In this document: in pieces, positions 49,895 through 58,034 of the stretch | How positions within the stretch are numbered: the stretch's first letter is position 1 | Layout of the letters: every line of letters starts with the position of its first letter | NCBI RefSeq assembly: GCF_000719555.1 | Contig: NZ_JOGX01000006.1 | Span: forward strand, 62,001-126,000 | DNA length: 64,000 bases | Direction of reading: 5' to 3' | Source: Streptomyces sp. NRRL F-5727 | Lineage (GTDB): Bacteria; Actinomycetota; Actinomycetes; Streptomycetales; Streptomycetaceae | Notes under the pieces: generated by a model | What the model was told of the DNA's origin: nothing | What the model saw: the letters and a program-made list of their open reading frames with translations, nothing else | Databases searched by the model: none | Program-made: the position numbers and the translations under genes

Positions 49895-50274
49895 ACCGCG
49901 TCCCGATACGGTACGGGTCCCGTCCCTGCTCCCTGGTCGTCTGCCGGGGCTGCTGCTGCGGCGACCCCCGCAAGAACCCCGGCACCGACCACGCCGCCCA
50001 GCTCGACCGGCTCCGCACCGCCGCCGCGGCCTCCGGCGGGAAGCTCGCCGTCCGCACCAGCGACTGCCTCGGCCCCTGCGCCCAGGCCAACATCGTCGTC
50101 GTCCAGCCCTCCACCGAGGGGCGCCGCCGCGGCGGCCGGGCCGCCTGGGTCGGCTTCACCCTCGACGACGACTGCCTCGACGACATCCTCGCCTGGACCG
50201 AGGCCGGCGGCCCCGGCCTCGCCCCGCCCCCGGCGACCCTGGCCCTCCAGATGATCGACCCGCCGAAGAACTAG
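49891..50274 (+). CDS. Thioredoxin-like [2Fe-2S] ferredoxin-domain protein
   Basis: 127 residues. The N-terminal half has CSLVVCRGCCCGDP and the later pair SDCLGPCAQANIVVV, giving the cysteine spacing of thioredoxin-fold [2Fe-2S] ferredoxins ((2Fe-2S) ferredoxin domain-containing proteins). It may carry electrons or store a cluster; a partner is not identified. ATGA overlap couples it to the isochorismatase-like gene. FdhD is encoded convergently nine bases away, which hints at redox metabolism but is not proof. Confidence 0.83.
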   Translation: MNRVPIRYGSRPCSLVVCRGCCCGDPRKNPGTDHAAQLDRLRTAAAASGGKLAVRTSDCLGPCAQANIVVVQPSTEGRRRGGRAAWVGFTLDDDCLDDILAWTEAGGPGLAPPPATLALQMIDPPKN

Positions 50275-50283
50275 CCGACGGTC

Positions 50284-51111
50284 CTACAGCACGATCCGGT
50301 GCTCGCCCGCGTACACGTTCATGTCCGGCCCGCGCAGGAAGCCGACCAGCGTCAGCCCCGTCTCCGCCGCCAGGTCGACCGCCAGCGAGGACGGCGCGGA
50401 CACCGCGGCGAGCACCGGGATCCCCGCCATCACCGCCTTCTGCGCCAGCTCGAACGAGGCCCGCCCGGACACCAGCAGCACCGCCCGGTCCAGCGGCAGC
50501 AGGTCCTCCCGCAGCGCCCGCCCGACCAGCTTGTCCACCGCGTTGTGCCGGCCCACGTCCTCCCGTACGTCGAGCAGCTCGCCGTCCTCCGAGAAGAGCG
50601 CCGCCGCGTGCAGCCCGCCCGTCGTGTCGAAGACCTTCTGCGCCGCCCGCAGCCGGTCCGGCAGCTCCGACAGGAGCGCCGGCGAGACCCGCACCGGGGG
50701 AGTGTCGGCGATCGGGAAGCGCGCCGTCGTCCGCACCGCGTCCAGGCTCGCCTTGCCGCACAGCCCGCACGACGAGGTCGTGTACACGTTCCGTTCCAGC
50801 GTGATGTCGGGGACGACGACCTCCGGGGCCGACTTCACGTCGACCACGTTGTACGTGTTGGTGCCGTCCTCCTTCGCCCCCGCGCAGTAGACGATGGACC
50901 GGACGTCCGCGGCCGAGGCGAGCACCCCCTCGCTGACCAGGAACCCCGCCGCCAGCGCGAAGTCGTCGCCCGGCGTCCGCATGGTGATGGCGATCGGCCG
51001 CCCGTTCAGCCGGATCTCCAGCGGCTCCTCCGCCACCAGCGTGTCCGGCCGCGCGCTCACCGCGCCGCCGCGGATCCGCGTGACTCGCCGTCGCTCGGTG
51101 ACCCGTCCCAT
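50284..51111 (-). CDS. fdhD: Formate dehydrogenase accessory sulfurtransferase FdhD
   Basis: 275 residues. FdhD carries sulfur from a cysteine desulfurase to the molybdenum cofactor of formate dehydrogenase. Seen: [31 protein letters not shown], the active-site pair [35 protein letters not shown] and [15 protein letters not shown]. The ATG with AAGGCGGCGGGG upstream gives [13 protein letters not shown]; upstream in-frame codons extend 38 residues but look non-coding. No formate dehydrogenase structural gene is in the window. Confidence 0.95.
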   Translation of the reverse strand: MGRVTERRRVTRIRGGAVSARPDTLVAEEPLEIRLNGRPIAITMRTPGDDFALAAGFLVSEGVLASAADVRSIVYCAGAKEDGTNTYNVVDVKSAPEVVVPDITLERNVYTTSSCGLCGKASLDAVRTTARFPIADTPPVRVSPALLSELPDRLRAAQKVFDTTGGLHAAALFSEDGELLDVREDVGRHNAVDKLVGRALREDLLPLDRAVLLVSGRASFELAQKAVMAGIPVLAAVSAPSSLAVDLAAETGLTLVGFLRGPDMNVYAGEHRIVL

Positions 51112-51329
51112 CCCCGCCGCCTTCGATTCCCTCGCTGTTCCCGACCCGACCCTGTCATTGTCCGTCACCCCGGCACCCCCGCCCGAACCCGGTGCGCCGC
51201 CCGACCCCTTGTCACGGTCGGCCAAGCGACCCGGGGGAATCTTGGTGGTTTACGTCACCTGTTACCCATCAGTCGCTGGCGAGACTGGGTGGTTCCTGCC
51301 GCTGAACGAACCATCGAGGGGGTCCCGGG

Positions 51330-52274
51330 ATGACGGGCACTCGCATCGCCGCGCTCGGGCACTACCAGCCCGCCAAGGTGCTGACCAACCACGACCTGGC
51401 CGAGCTGGTCGACACCAGCGACGAGTGGATCCTCAGCCGGGTCGGCATCCGCACGCGGCACGTCGCCGGCCCCGAGGAGCCGGTCGACGAGCTCGCCGCG
51501 CACGCGGCCGGCAAGGCGCTCGCCGCCGCCGGGCTCGCTCCCGGCGACATCGACTACGTCATCGTCGCCACCTCCACCGCGATCGACCGCTCGCCCAACA
51601 CCGCCGCCCGGGTCGCCGCCCGCCTCGGCATGGACGCGCCCGCCACCCTCGACCTCAACGTGGTCTGCGCCGGCTTCACCCACGCCCTCGCCACCGCCGA
51701 CCACGCGGTCCGCGCCGGGGCCGCCCGCCGCGCCCTGGTCATCGGCGCCGACAAGATGACCGAGATCACCGACTGGACCGACCGCACCACCTGCGTGCTC
51801 ACCGGCGACGGCGCGGGCGCCGTGATCGTCGAGGCGACCGAGACCGACACCGGCGCCATCGGCCCGGTCCTGTGGGGCTCGGTCCCCGAGATGGGCCACG
51901 CCGTCCGCATCGAGGGCACCCCGCCGCGCTTCGCCCAGGAGGGCCAGAGCGTCTACCGCTGGGCCACCCAGAAGCTGCCCGCCCTCGCCCGCGAGGCGTG
52001 CGCCCGCTCCGGCATCGCCCCCGAGGACCTCGCCGGCGTCGTCCTCCACCAGGCCAACCTGCGGATCATCGAACCGCTCGCCGCGAAGATCGGCGCCGTC
52101 AACGCCGTCGTCGCCCGGGACGTCGTCGACTCCGGCAACACCTCCGCCGCGTCCGTGCCGCTCGCCCTCGCCAAGCTCGTCGAGCGCGGCGAGCTCCCCT
52201 CCGGCGCCCCCGTCCTCCTCTTCGGCTTCGGCGGCAACCTCTCCTACGCAGGCCAGGTCGTCCGCGTCCCCTGA
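51330..52274 (+). CDS. 3-oxoacyl-ACP synthase III (KAS III)
   Basis: Condensing enzyme of 314 residues that joins an acyl-CoA starter to malonyl-ACP. The triad is complete: Cys113 (NVVCAGFTHAL), His240 (LHQANLRI) and Asn270 (SGNTSAAS). DEWILSRVGIRTRH and LTGDGAGAVIVE are typical FabH segments. It stands alone, away from a fabD-acpP-fabF cluster, so it is probably an extra KAS III for special starters or a FabH paralogue rather than the sole housekeeping enzyme. The upstream 218 bases contain its promoter; GAGGGGGT precedes the ATG. Confidence 0.93.
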   Translation: MTGTRIAALGHYQPAKVLTNHDLAELVDTSDEWILSRVGIRTRHVAGPEEPVDELAAHAAGKALAAAGLAPGDIDYVIVATSTAIDRSPNTAARVAARLGMDAPATLDLNVVCAGFTHALATADHAVRAGAARRALVIGADKMTEITDWTDRTTCVLTGDGAGAVIVEATETDTGAIGPVLWGSVPEMGHAVRIEGTPPRFAQEGQSVYRWATQKLPALAREACARSGIAPEDLAGVVLHQANLRIIEPLAAKIGAVNAVVARDVVDSGNTSAASVPLALAKLVERGELPSGAPVLLFGFGGNLSYAGQVVRVP

Positions 52275-52440
52275 ACGCCCCGCCGCGTGCCCCGGACGGC
52301 GCAGCCCGGGGAGGGCCCGGTGGCGGCGCCCCCGCGGCGCACCTAGCTTCGATCGCGGTGGGGGTGCCTGCGCCGACGGCGCCGGACCCGGACGCGGAGC
52401 GGCTCCGCGCCCCCGTTCCCGCCGCGACCCGGAGGACCGC

Positions 52441-52992
52441 ATGCGCGCGATACGTACCGCTTCCGCCGCCCTGCTGATCACCGCGGCCGTGGCGGTGTCC
52501 GCCCCCACGGCCTCCGCGGACGACGGAACCACCCCGAACGTCACCTCCTTCGGCTTCTCCGTCACCCCGCGCACCGTCGCCCCCGGCGGCACGGTCACCC
52601 TGACCACGGAGGGCTGCGAGGTCCCGTCCGTCACCGTCACCTCCGGGATCTTCGACACCGTCACCCTCACCGAGGGCCGCCCCGGCACCGCCACCGTCGA
52701 CCTCGACGCGAAGGCCGGCGCCGAGTACGAGATCGCCTTCGACTGCAAGGGCGAGCGCGGCACCACCACCCTGACCGTCGCCCACGGCACCACCCCGCCG
52801 GCCCCGGTCACCCCCGTCACTCCGCCCGCCCCGCCCGCCCCGCGCAAGGGCGTCAAGGCGGGCTTCGGCAGCTCCACCGGCTCCGACGCGCTCGGCACCG
52901 CCGAGCTGGCCACCGGCGCCGTCCTCATCGCCGCGGCCCTGGGCGTCGCCGTCGCCCTCACCCGCCGCGGCCGGACCGGCGGCCGCCCCTGA
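52441..52992 (+). CDS. Secreted surface protein preceding a sortase
   Basis: 183 residues: Sec signal (MRAIRTASAALLITAAVAVS to about 27), an Ig-like beta domain (PRTVAPGGTVTLTTEGCEVPS with two Cys likely disulphide-bonded), a Pro-rich spacer, and a C-terminal helix (ELATGAVLIAAALGVAVALT) with a basic end. No perfect LPxTG-type motif is present; ELATG just before the helix is the nearest. It lies 84 bases ahead of the class F sortase and is a plausible partner, although sortase F substrates are poorly known. Confidence 0.8.
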   Translation: MRAIRTASAALLITAAVAVSAPTASADDGTTPNVTSFGFSVTPRTVAPGGTVTLTTEGCEVPSVTVTSGIFDTVTLTEGRPGTATVDLDAKAGAEYEIAFDCKGERGTTTLTVAHGTTPPAPVTPVTPPAPPAPRKGVKAGFGSSTGSDALGTAELATGAVLIAAALGVAVALTRRGRTGGRP

Positions 52993-53076
52993 GACGGCCC
53001 CTCCGCCCCGGTGTGACGAGGTCCGGGACGGAGGGGCGACCAGCAGCACCGCACCCGAGACGAGGAGGCCGAGCCC

Positions 53077-53712
53077 GTGGAGAGCGCCTACGGCCGGCGC
53101 GGCGCCTGGGGCGTCGTCGCGGTCCTCCTCCTCGTCGGCGTCCACCTCGTCCGGGGCGGTACGGAGCAGCTCACCGCCACCGGCCCGCCCCGGCCCCTCG
53201 CGGCGGACGCCCCCGCGGCCCCGGCACCGCCGCCGCCCCCGCCCCGCCCGGGCCTCCCGGCCGCCGCCCCGCTGGCCGTCGCGATCCCCGCGCTCGGCGT
53301 GGACGCCCCGCTCACCCAGGTCGGCCTCGACGCCGACGGCTGGATCGAGGCCCCGCCGCCCGAGCACCCCGGCCGGGCCGGCTGGTACACCGGCGCCGCC
53401 ACCCCCGGCGAACCCGGCACCGCCGTCGTCGTCGGCCACGTCGACACCCCGGCGGGACCGGCCGTCTTCCACGCCCTCGGCTCCCTCACCCGCGGCCGCG
53501 CGATCGAGGTCCGCCGCGCCGACGGCCGGACCGCCGTCTTCACCGTCCACGGCGTCGAGCTCGTCCCGAAGGACGGCTTCCCCGCCGACCGCGTCTACGC
53601 CTCCACCGGCGCCCCCGAACTCCGCGTGATCACCTGCGGCGGCCGCTACACCCGCGCCACCGGCTACACCGGCAACGTCGTCGTCTCCGCCCGCCTCACC
53701 GACGTCCGCTGA
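53077..53712 (+). CDS. Class F sortase
   Basis: Membrane-anchored transpeptidase of 211 residues. A single N-terminal helix ([15 protein letters not shown]) and a Pro-rich linker precede the sortase barrel. Catalytic His121 is in VVVGHVDTPAGP, Cys187 in LRVITCGG, and the Arg is in the RYTRATGYTGN segment. The short length and VGHVDT/ITCGG motifs are those of actinobacterial class F enzymes. GTG start with GAGGAGG upstream. The secreted protein gene ahead of it is the likely operon partner. Confidence 0.9.
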   Translation: MESAYGRRGAWGVVAVLLLVGVHLVRGGTEQLTATGPPRPLAADAPAAPAPPPPPPRPGLPAAAPLAVAIPALGVDAPLTQVGLDADGWIEAPPPEHPGRAGWYTGAATPGEPGTAVVVGHVDTPAGPAVFHALGSLTRGRAIEVRRADGRTAVFTVHGVELVPKDGFPADRVYASTGAPELRVITCGGRYTRATGYTGNVVVSARLTDVR

Positions 53713-53927
53713 CCTGACGTATTCCGGACACGAACTGGCCTGGACCAACCCACGGGGGAGAAGGTGGTACCCGGAGCGGGCGTCGGGGGGCGCCCGGCTC
53801 CAGGCCGCCGAGGCGGCATCCCCGGGGATGGGCGGTCCCCGTGCGCCCGGTCACGACCCGGGGTCCACCGGCGCACGGGACCGCCCCCTCCTCCCACCAC
53901 CCCCACGACTGACCACGGAAAACGCCG

Positions 53928-53957
53928 GTGAAAGCGCCCGCGAACCCCTGGTAGAGT
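53928..53957 (+). promoter_or_regulatory. Probable promoter of tRNA-Leu
   Basis: GTGAAA (53928-53933) and TAGAGT (53952-53957) are separated by 18 bases and give a reasonable vegetative-type promoter. Before the tRNA, GCGGGG/CCCCGC (53971-53976 and 53981-53986) forms a small leader hairpin. The preceding 200 bases after the sortase stop contain no gene. Confidence 0.45.
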
Positions 53958-54003
53958 TATCCATGTCGCCGCGGGGAACACCCCGCGAAACGACAGACAC
54001 CTT

Positions 54004-54088
54004 GTCCGGGTGGCGGAATGGCAGACGCGCTAGCTTGAGGTGCTAGTGCCCTTTATCGGGCGTGGGGGTTCAAGTCCCCCCTCGGACA
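54004..54088 (+). tRNA. tRNA-Leu (anticodon GAG)
   Basis: Eighty-five bases that fold as a class II tRNA. Acceptor GTCCGGG pairs with CTCGGAC (one G-U), anticodon stem CTAGC/GCTAG holds the loop TTGAGGT with anticodon GAG, the variable arm is long as in tRNA-Leu, and the T arm is GGGGG TTCAAGT CCCCC. The discriminator is A and CCA is encoded directly after (54089-54091). Reads CUC and CUU leucine codons. No integrase or duplicated 3' end follows, so the site is unoccupied. Confidence 0.97.
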
Positions 54089-54093
54089 CCACA

Positions 54094-54132
54094 CGAAAGC
54101 GCCGGTCGATCTCGCATCGACCGGCGCTTTCG
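54094..54132 (+). terminator. tRNA-Leu terminator
   Basis: Perfect 17-base-pair stem (54094-54110 with 54116-54132) and a five-base loop, beginning three bases after the encoded CCA; the 3' arm contains CTTTCG. One of the strongest hairpins in the window. Confidence 0.9.
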
Positions 54133-54186
54133 GCATGCCGCGCCTACCCTGAGGGGAACCCCTCTCGGGGATTGTGGAGGCGTGCC

Positions 54187-54903
54187 ATGGGCGACGCGCA
54201 CACGTCCGGTTCCGGCGGCCGGCCCTCCGGGGGCGGCGAACCACCGTCGGGCCCGCCACCCGGACCGCTCAGCGGATCCTCCCCCCGGCCCTCCCGCCGC
54301 CGGGCCTGGCTGCTCGCCCTGGTCGGAGTGATCGTCCTCGCCGTCGGCGTCGCCGGCCTCCTCGTGGGCACCGGCGCGTTCGGCGACGGCGACGGAGAGA
54401 AGACCCCCACCCCCACCCTCGCCCCCGCGACGGCGGCAGGCGAGACCTCCACCGCGCCCACGGCCCGGCCGGCCACGACCTTGCCGCCGGGCGGGGACTC
54501 CGCCGACGGCCTGCTCCCGTTCGGGCGGGCGCACCGGTACGAGGGCGGCGTCGAGGTGACGGTCTCCGCTCCCGAGCGCTTCACCCCGGCGGACTCGTCG
54601 GCCGGGCACAAGGCGGGGAACGTCGCGGTGAAGGTGGACGTGACCGTCCGCAACGACACCGGCGAACGGTTCGAACTCGTGAACGTGGTCGTCCAGGGCC
54701 GGGACGGCGAGGGCCGGGAGGCGGTGCGGGTCTTCGACGGCCAGGAGGGGCTGCTGCCGCTCTCCGGCGGCCTGCTCCCCGGCCGGAAGGCCGTCGCCGT
54801 CTACGGCTTCGACGTGCCGCCCGCCGCCGGGGAGACGTTCGAGGTCGAGGTGAGTGTCGGCTTCACCGGTGACTCCGCCTTCTGGGGCGGCAGGCTGCCG
54901 TGA
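54187..54903 (+). CDS. Membrane-anchored DUF4352-like surface protein
   Basis: 238 residues: a disordered Ser/Gly/Pro-rich cytoplasmic head (about 1-40), one helix (RAWLLALVGVIVLAVGVAGLL), a Thr/Pro-rich spacer, then an immunoglobulin-like domain with VEVTVSAPERFTP, VAVKVDVTVRNDTGERFEL and AVYGFDVPPAAGETFEVEVS, the arrangement of DUF4352/telomeric-repeat-binding-factor-2-like extracellular domains. GTGGAGG precedes the ATG. No function known; probably an envelope lipoprotein-like anchor protein. Confidence 0.8.
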   Translation: MGDAHTSGSGGRPSGGGEPPSGPPPGPLSGSSPRPSRRRAWLLALVGVIVLAVGVAGLLVGTGAFGDGDGEKTPTPTLAPATAAGETSTAPTARPATTLPPGGDSADGLLPFGRAHRYEGGVEVTVSAPERFTPADSSAGHKAGNVAVKVDVTVRNDTGERFELVNVVVQGRDGEGREAVRVFDGQEGLLPLSGGLLPGRKAVAVYGFDVPPAAGETFEVEVSVGFTGDSAFWGGRLP

Positions 54904-54909
54904 CCGGCC

Positions 54910-55620
54910 TCAGCCCTTCCGCGCCACCACCAGCCGGCAGTTCGGGCTGCCGTCCGGGCGGTGGCCGAAGGCGGTCAGGGGGAGGTGGGAGACGGTGAAG
55001 CCCGCCTGTTCCAGGCGGGCGCGCACGTCCGCGAGGCGGAAGGTGCGGTAGTACATGACGAACGGGGGGCGCCAGAGGGCGTTGCGGAGGCGCATCGCCG
55101 CGTCGAAGGCCCACAGGGTCCAGTAGGCGCGGGAGCCGACCGGGGGCGGGGCCGGGAGGGGGAAGGCGAAGGTGCCGCCGGGGCGCAGGGCGGCGTGGAC
55201 CTGGGCGAAGAGGGTGCGCTGGGCGGCGGGGAGGAAGTGGCCGAAGGCGCCGAAGCTGACCGCCAGGTCGAAGGCCGGGGCGAAGGGCAGGGCCAGGGCG
55301 TCGGCGCGGACCAGGGTCGCGGTGGGGTGCCGGCGGCGGGCCTCGGCCAGCATGTTCGCACTGAAGTCGACGCCGGCGACACGGCCCGCGCAGACCGAGC
55401 GGAGGACGGGGAGGCCCGCGCCGGTGCCGCAGCAGACGTCCAGGCCGGACTCGAAGGGGCCCAGCTCCTCCAGGGCGCCGGCCACCGCCGTGAGGATCCG
55501 GTCCGGGGTGCGGAAGGGGGTCGCGTCGAACTTGGGCGCCAGGAGGTCGTAGCCGTGCTCGACCGAGGAGAGGGCTTCTCTGGTCAGTTCGCGGAGGGTC
55601 GGGCCCTGCGGGGTGAACAT
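54910..55620 (-). CDS. Class I SAM-dependent methyltransferase
   Basis: 236 residues. Motif I is LDVCCGTGAGLPVLRSV (Cys-Cys variant of the usual DxGxGxG), then VAGVDFSANMLAEARRRHP, VRADALALPFAPAFDLAVSFGAFGH and ALRPGGTFAFPLP. The C-terminal part has a W/R-rich segment (RNALWRPPFVMYYRTFRL). Similar to UbiE-type methyltransferases of unknown acceptor. It is convergent with the DUF4352-like gene by six bases. Confidence 0.87.
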   Translation of the reverse strand: MFTPQGPTLRELTREALSSVEHGYDLLAPKFDATPFRTPDRILTAVAGALEELGPFESGLDVCCGTGAGLPVLRSVCAGRVAGVDFSANMLAEARRRHPTATLVRADALALPFAPAFDLAVSFGAFGHFLPAAQRTLFAQVHAALRPGGTFAFPLPAPPPVGSRAYWTLWAFDAAMRLRNALWRPPFVMYYRTFRLADVRARLEQAGFTVSHLPLTAFGHRPDGSPNCRLVVARKG

Positions 55621-55654
55621 GGGACCGACTCTACGCAGCCGGGCGGCCGGACGG

Positions 55655-56095
55655 TCACAGGGCGCTGCGCACCTGCGGGGCGGGCCACGCCGGGGCGATC
55701 CCGGTGAGCTGGCAGGCCAGCAGGTAGAGGGGGATCGGCGGGGTGTAGGGCGAGGTGCCGTCCGGGTGGTGGATCAGGCGCGGGCCGCGGTCGGGGATCT
55801 CGGCGCCGGGGGCGTAGCAGGCGGGCAGCGGCCAGACCAGGTCGAGGTCGGAGCGGGCCGGGACGAGCCACCACCACCAGTCGGTGTCGGCGTACACACA
55901 GCCCTTGGCGGGCAGCCGGGAGAGGATCTTGAAGCCGAAGCGGGCGGGGACGCCGACGGCGTCGCAGCCGAGGCCGGTGTGGAGGCCGGTGGGGACCGCG
56001 AGGCGGGTGGCGGCGAGGGAGGGGCCGCGGCCGGGGCCGTTCTCGGGGGAGCGGCGGGCGCGGGGGACGAGCAGGGTCGCCATGGACTTCAGCAT
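55655..56095 (-). CDS. Conserved hypothetical protein next to the XRE/ATPase module
   Basis: 146 residues of mixed composition, with ARFGFKILSRLPAKGCVYAD, the tryptophan run TDWWWWLVPARSDLDL and IPLYLLACQLTGIAPAW. I know this as a conserved actinomycete protein commonly found beside anti-sigma-like ATPases; no function is known. GGGAGAG precedes the ATG at 56095, which overlaps the ATPase stop by seven bases, so the two are co-translated. Confidence 0.72.
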   Translation of the reverse strand: MLKSMATLLVPRARRSPENGPGRGPSLAATRLAVPTGLHTGLGCDAVGVPARFGFKILSRLPAKGCVYADTDWWWWLVPARSDLDLVWPLPACYAPGAEIPDRGPRLIHHPDGTSPYTPPIPLYLLACQLTGIAPAWPAPQVRSAL

Positions 56096-56595
56096 GGCTC
56101 TCCCAGGGCGAGGGGCAGCTCCGCCCAGACGATCTGGGCCGTGCCGTGCCCGGTGCGCTCGGCGCCCCAGGCCGCGCAGAGCGCGTCGACGATGAGGAGG
56201 CCGCGGCCGCGTTCGTCCGCGCCGCAGTCGCGTATCCGGGGGCCGGCGGGTCCGCCCTCGTCCCGTACGGCGATGCGGAGGGCTTCGGCGCCCTCGCGGA
56301 CCTCGCAGACGATCCGGCTGCTCGCGGTGTGCAGGACCGCGTTGGTGACCAGTTCCGAGACGACCAGGGCGGCCGTGTCGCGTATCTCCGGTCCGCAGCC
56401 CCAGAGGATCAGCCGTTCCTCGGTGAGGTGGCGGGCGCGGCTCACGGACTCGGTGCGGGCGGGCAGCTCGAAGGCCATGCGGCGCAGGGGGGCGCGGTGC
56501 GGGGTGTCCCGGTGGTGCGGATCGCGGTGGCGGGCCTCGTGGGGGGCGGGATCGTGGCGGGTCTGCGGGCGCTGGGCCATGACTCGGGGGCTCAT
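56089..56595 (-). CDS. ATP-binding protein, GHKL anti-sigma-factor type
   Basis: 168 residues. Histidine-kinase-like ATPase fold related to SpoIIAB/RsbW: N box VVSELVTNAVLHT, G1 box VRDEGGPAGP and G2 box ERGRGLLIVDAL. It lacks a histidine and sensor domain, so it is a stand-alone HATPase_c_2 protein that probably binds a sigma factor or anti-anti-sigma partner. In Streptomyces such genes occur beside XRE and DUF397 genes in whiJ/abaA-type clusters, as here. The start is uncertain; MSPRVMAQRP is the longest, with in-frame ATGs 5 and 39 codons later. Confidence 0.86.
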   Translation of the reverse strand: MSPRVMAQRPQTRHDPAPHEARHRDPHHRDTPHRAPLRRMAFELPARTESVSRARHLTEERLILWGCGPEIRDTAALVVSELVTNAVLHTASSRIVCEVREGAEALRIAVRDEGGPAGPRIRDCGADERGRGLLIVDALCAAWGAERTGHGTAQIVWAELPLALGEPC

Positions 56596-56755
56596 GAGAC
56601 CTGAGGGCTGCGCGTTACCAGAGGCCACGACCGGTTCCTCACAACAGTGGGCAGGGCTGCCGTACGTCGCTGTCGCCGGGGCCCTGGGGCGCACCGGCGG
56701 CAGTGTGTACTGGTTCACCGGAACACTGTCCTCCTGACTCGGACACTTGGCAAGT

Positions 56756-56780
56756 GGCACTCTGAAAATTGCAGAGTGCC
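56756..56780. promoter_or_regulatory. Probable XRE operator in the divergent promoter
   Basis: GGCACTCTG-N7-CAGAGTGCC, a perfect nine-base inverted repeat centred on AAAATTG, 65 bases before the XRE start and 160 bases from the ATPase start. The second repeat CACTT-GGC-AAGTG lies immediately upstream. This is where an autoregulatory XRE site would be expected. Confidence 0.6.
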
Positions 56781-56844
56781 GTGTTCTCTCTGGCCCGGTG
56801 TCGTGGCACACTCGTCGAAAACAGCGCGTCGGGGAGGTCTGAGA

Positions 56845-57721
56845 GTGAGCGAGCCGCGGTCCGCCCCCACGGTGGGGCAGGTCGTCCTCGGCCGGCGTCT
56901 CCAGGATCTGCGCGAGCGCGCGGGGCTGAAGCGGGAGGAGGCCGCCAAGGTCCTCCACGTCGCCCCGGCCACCGTCCGCCGTATGGAGACCGCCGAGGTC
57001 GCGCTGAAGATCCCGTACGTCCAGCTGCTGCTGAAGAGCTACGGGATCGCCGACGCCGAGGCGGAGGCGTTCGTCGCCCTCGCCGAGGAGGCCAACCTGC
57101 CCGGCTGGTGGCAGCGGTTCCACGACGTGCTGCCCGGCTGGTTCTCCATGTACGTCAGCCTGGAGGGGGCCGCGAGCCTCATCCGGTCCTACGAGCCCCA
57201 GTTCGTCCCCGGTCTGTTCCAGACCGAGGAGTACGCCCGCGCCATTCTGCGCAGCGGAGCGGTCGGCGGCGGCGGTGACGCCGCGCGGGAAGAGGACATC
57301 GACCGGCATGTGGCCCTGCGGATGGAGCGTCAGTCCCTGCTGACCAGGGAGGACGCCCCCAAGTTCTGGGTGATCATGGACGAGACGGTGTTCCGCCGAC
57401 CGGTCGGCGACGGGCCCGAAGTGATGCGCGACCAGCTCGACCGGCTGCTCGAAGCGTCCGAGCTGCCGAACGTCACCCTGCAGATCGCGGAGTTCGCGTC
57501 CGGCCACCACCCCGGCACGTACGGGTCCCTTCGTCCTCTTCCGCTTCGCCATGCCCGAACTCCCGGACATGGTCTACAGCGAGTACCTGACCGGCGCCGT
57601 CTACCTCGACGCGCGCCCCGAGGTGGCGTCCCACCTGGAGGTCATGGACCGGATGGCGGCGCAGGCCGCGACTGCACCACGCACGAAGGAGATCCTCCGG
57701 GGTCTCCGCAAGGAGCTGTGA
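56845..57721 (+). pseudogene. XRE-family regulator with DUF5753 domain, frameshifted
   Basis: The gene starts at a GTG with GGGGAGG upstream and encodes a helix-turn-helix (LGRRLQDLRERAGLKREEAA, TVRRMETAE) followed by the DUF5753 domain (SYEPQFVPGLFQTEEYARAIL). After about 228 codons, at HHPGTYGS, the frame is lost at 57527-57529 (TCCCTT, one C too many). In the corrected frame the protein continues FVLFRFAMPELPDMVYSEY and ends LRGLRKEL at 57719-57721, directly before the DUF397 start. Uncorrected, it would run into unrelated residues to 57870. It is either a real recent mutation or a sequencing error. In intact form it is the DNA-binding partner of DUF397. Confidence 0.85.
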
Positions 57722-57958
57722 ATGGATCGCATATACAACGGCATGCCCGCCGCGGAGCTCGGTGCCGAGGGATGGCACAAGCCCTGGAGCGGCGGGAACG
57801 GGGGCAACTGCGTGGAGGCCATGAAGCTGGCCGACGGCAGGGTCGCCGTGCGACAGTCCGCAGACCCTGAAGGACCCGCTCTCATCTACACCCACGGGGA
57901 GATCGCCGCGTTCATCGCGGGGGCCAAATCCGGTCAGGCTGACTTCCTGCTCACCTGA
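57722..57958 (+). CDS. DUF397 protein
   Basis: 78-residue acidic small protein of the family that follows XRE-DUF5753 regulators in Streptomyces. The core WSGGNGGNCVEAMKLADGRVAVRQSADPEG matches the DUF397 pattern S-x-x-x-G-x-C-V-E-V-A (quoted here in part). The ATG follows the XRE stop without a gap, so translation depends on ribosomes reaching that stop; the XRE frameshift should reduce this. Such proteins modulate their regulator and affect development and antibiotic production. Confidence 0.9.
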   Translation: MDRIYNGMPAAELGAEGWHKPWSGGNGGNCVEAMKLADGRVAVRQSADPEGPALIYTHGEIAAFIAGAKSGQADFLLT

Positions 57959-58034
57959 CCCTTCCGCACCACGCCTACCGTCACGTAACTCTTGTAGCAG
58001 CGCCACCCGTTCGTCCCGACCAGGAGAGCCGACG

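Noticed and set aside
51330..52274. KAS III gene as part of a polyketide or fatty acid biosynthetic cluster
   Set aside because: No acyl carrier protein, KAS II, acyltransferase or tailoring genes nearby; neighbours are FdhD and sortase genes.
54004..54132. tRNA-Leu as an attachment site with an integrated element
   Set aside because: The tRNA is followed at once by its terminator and ordinary genes; no integrase, excisionase or duplicated 3' end is present.
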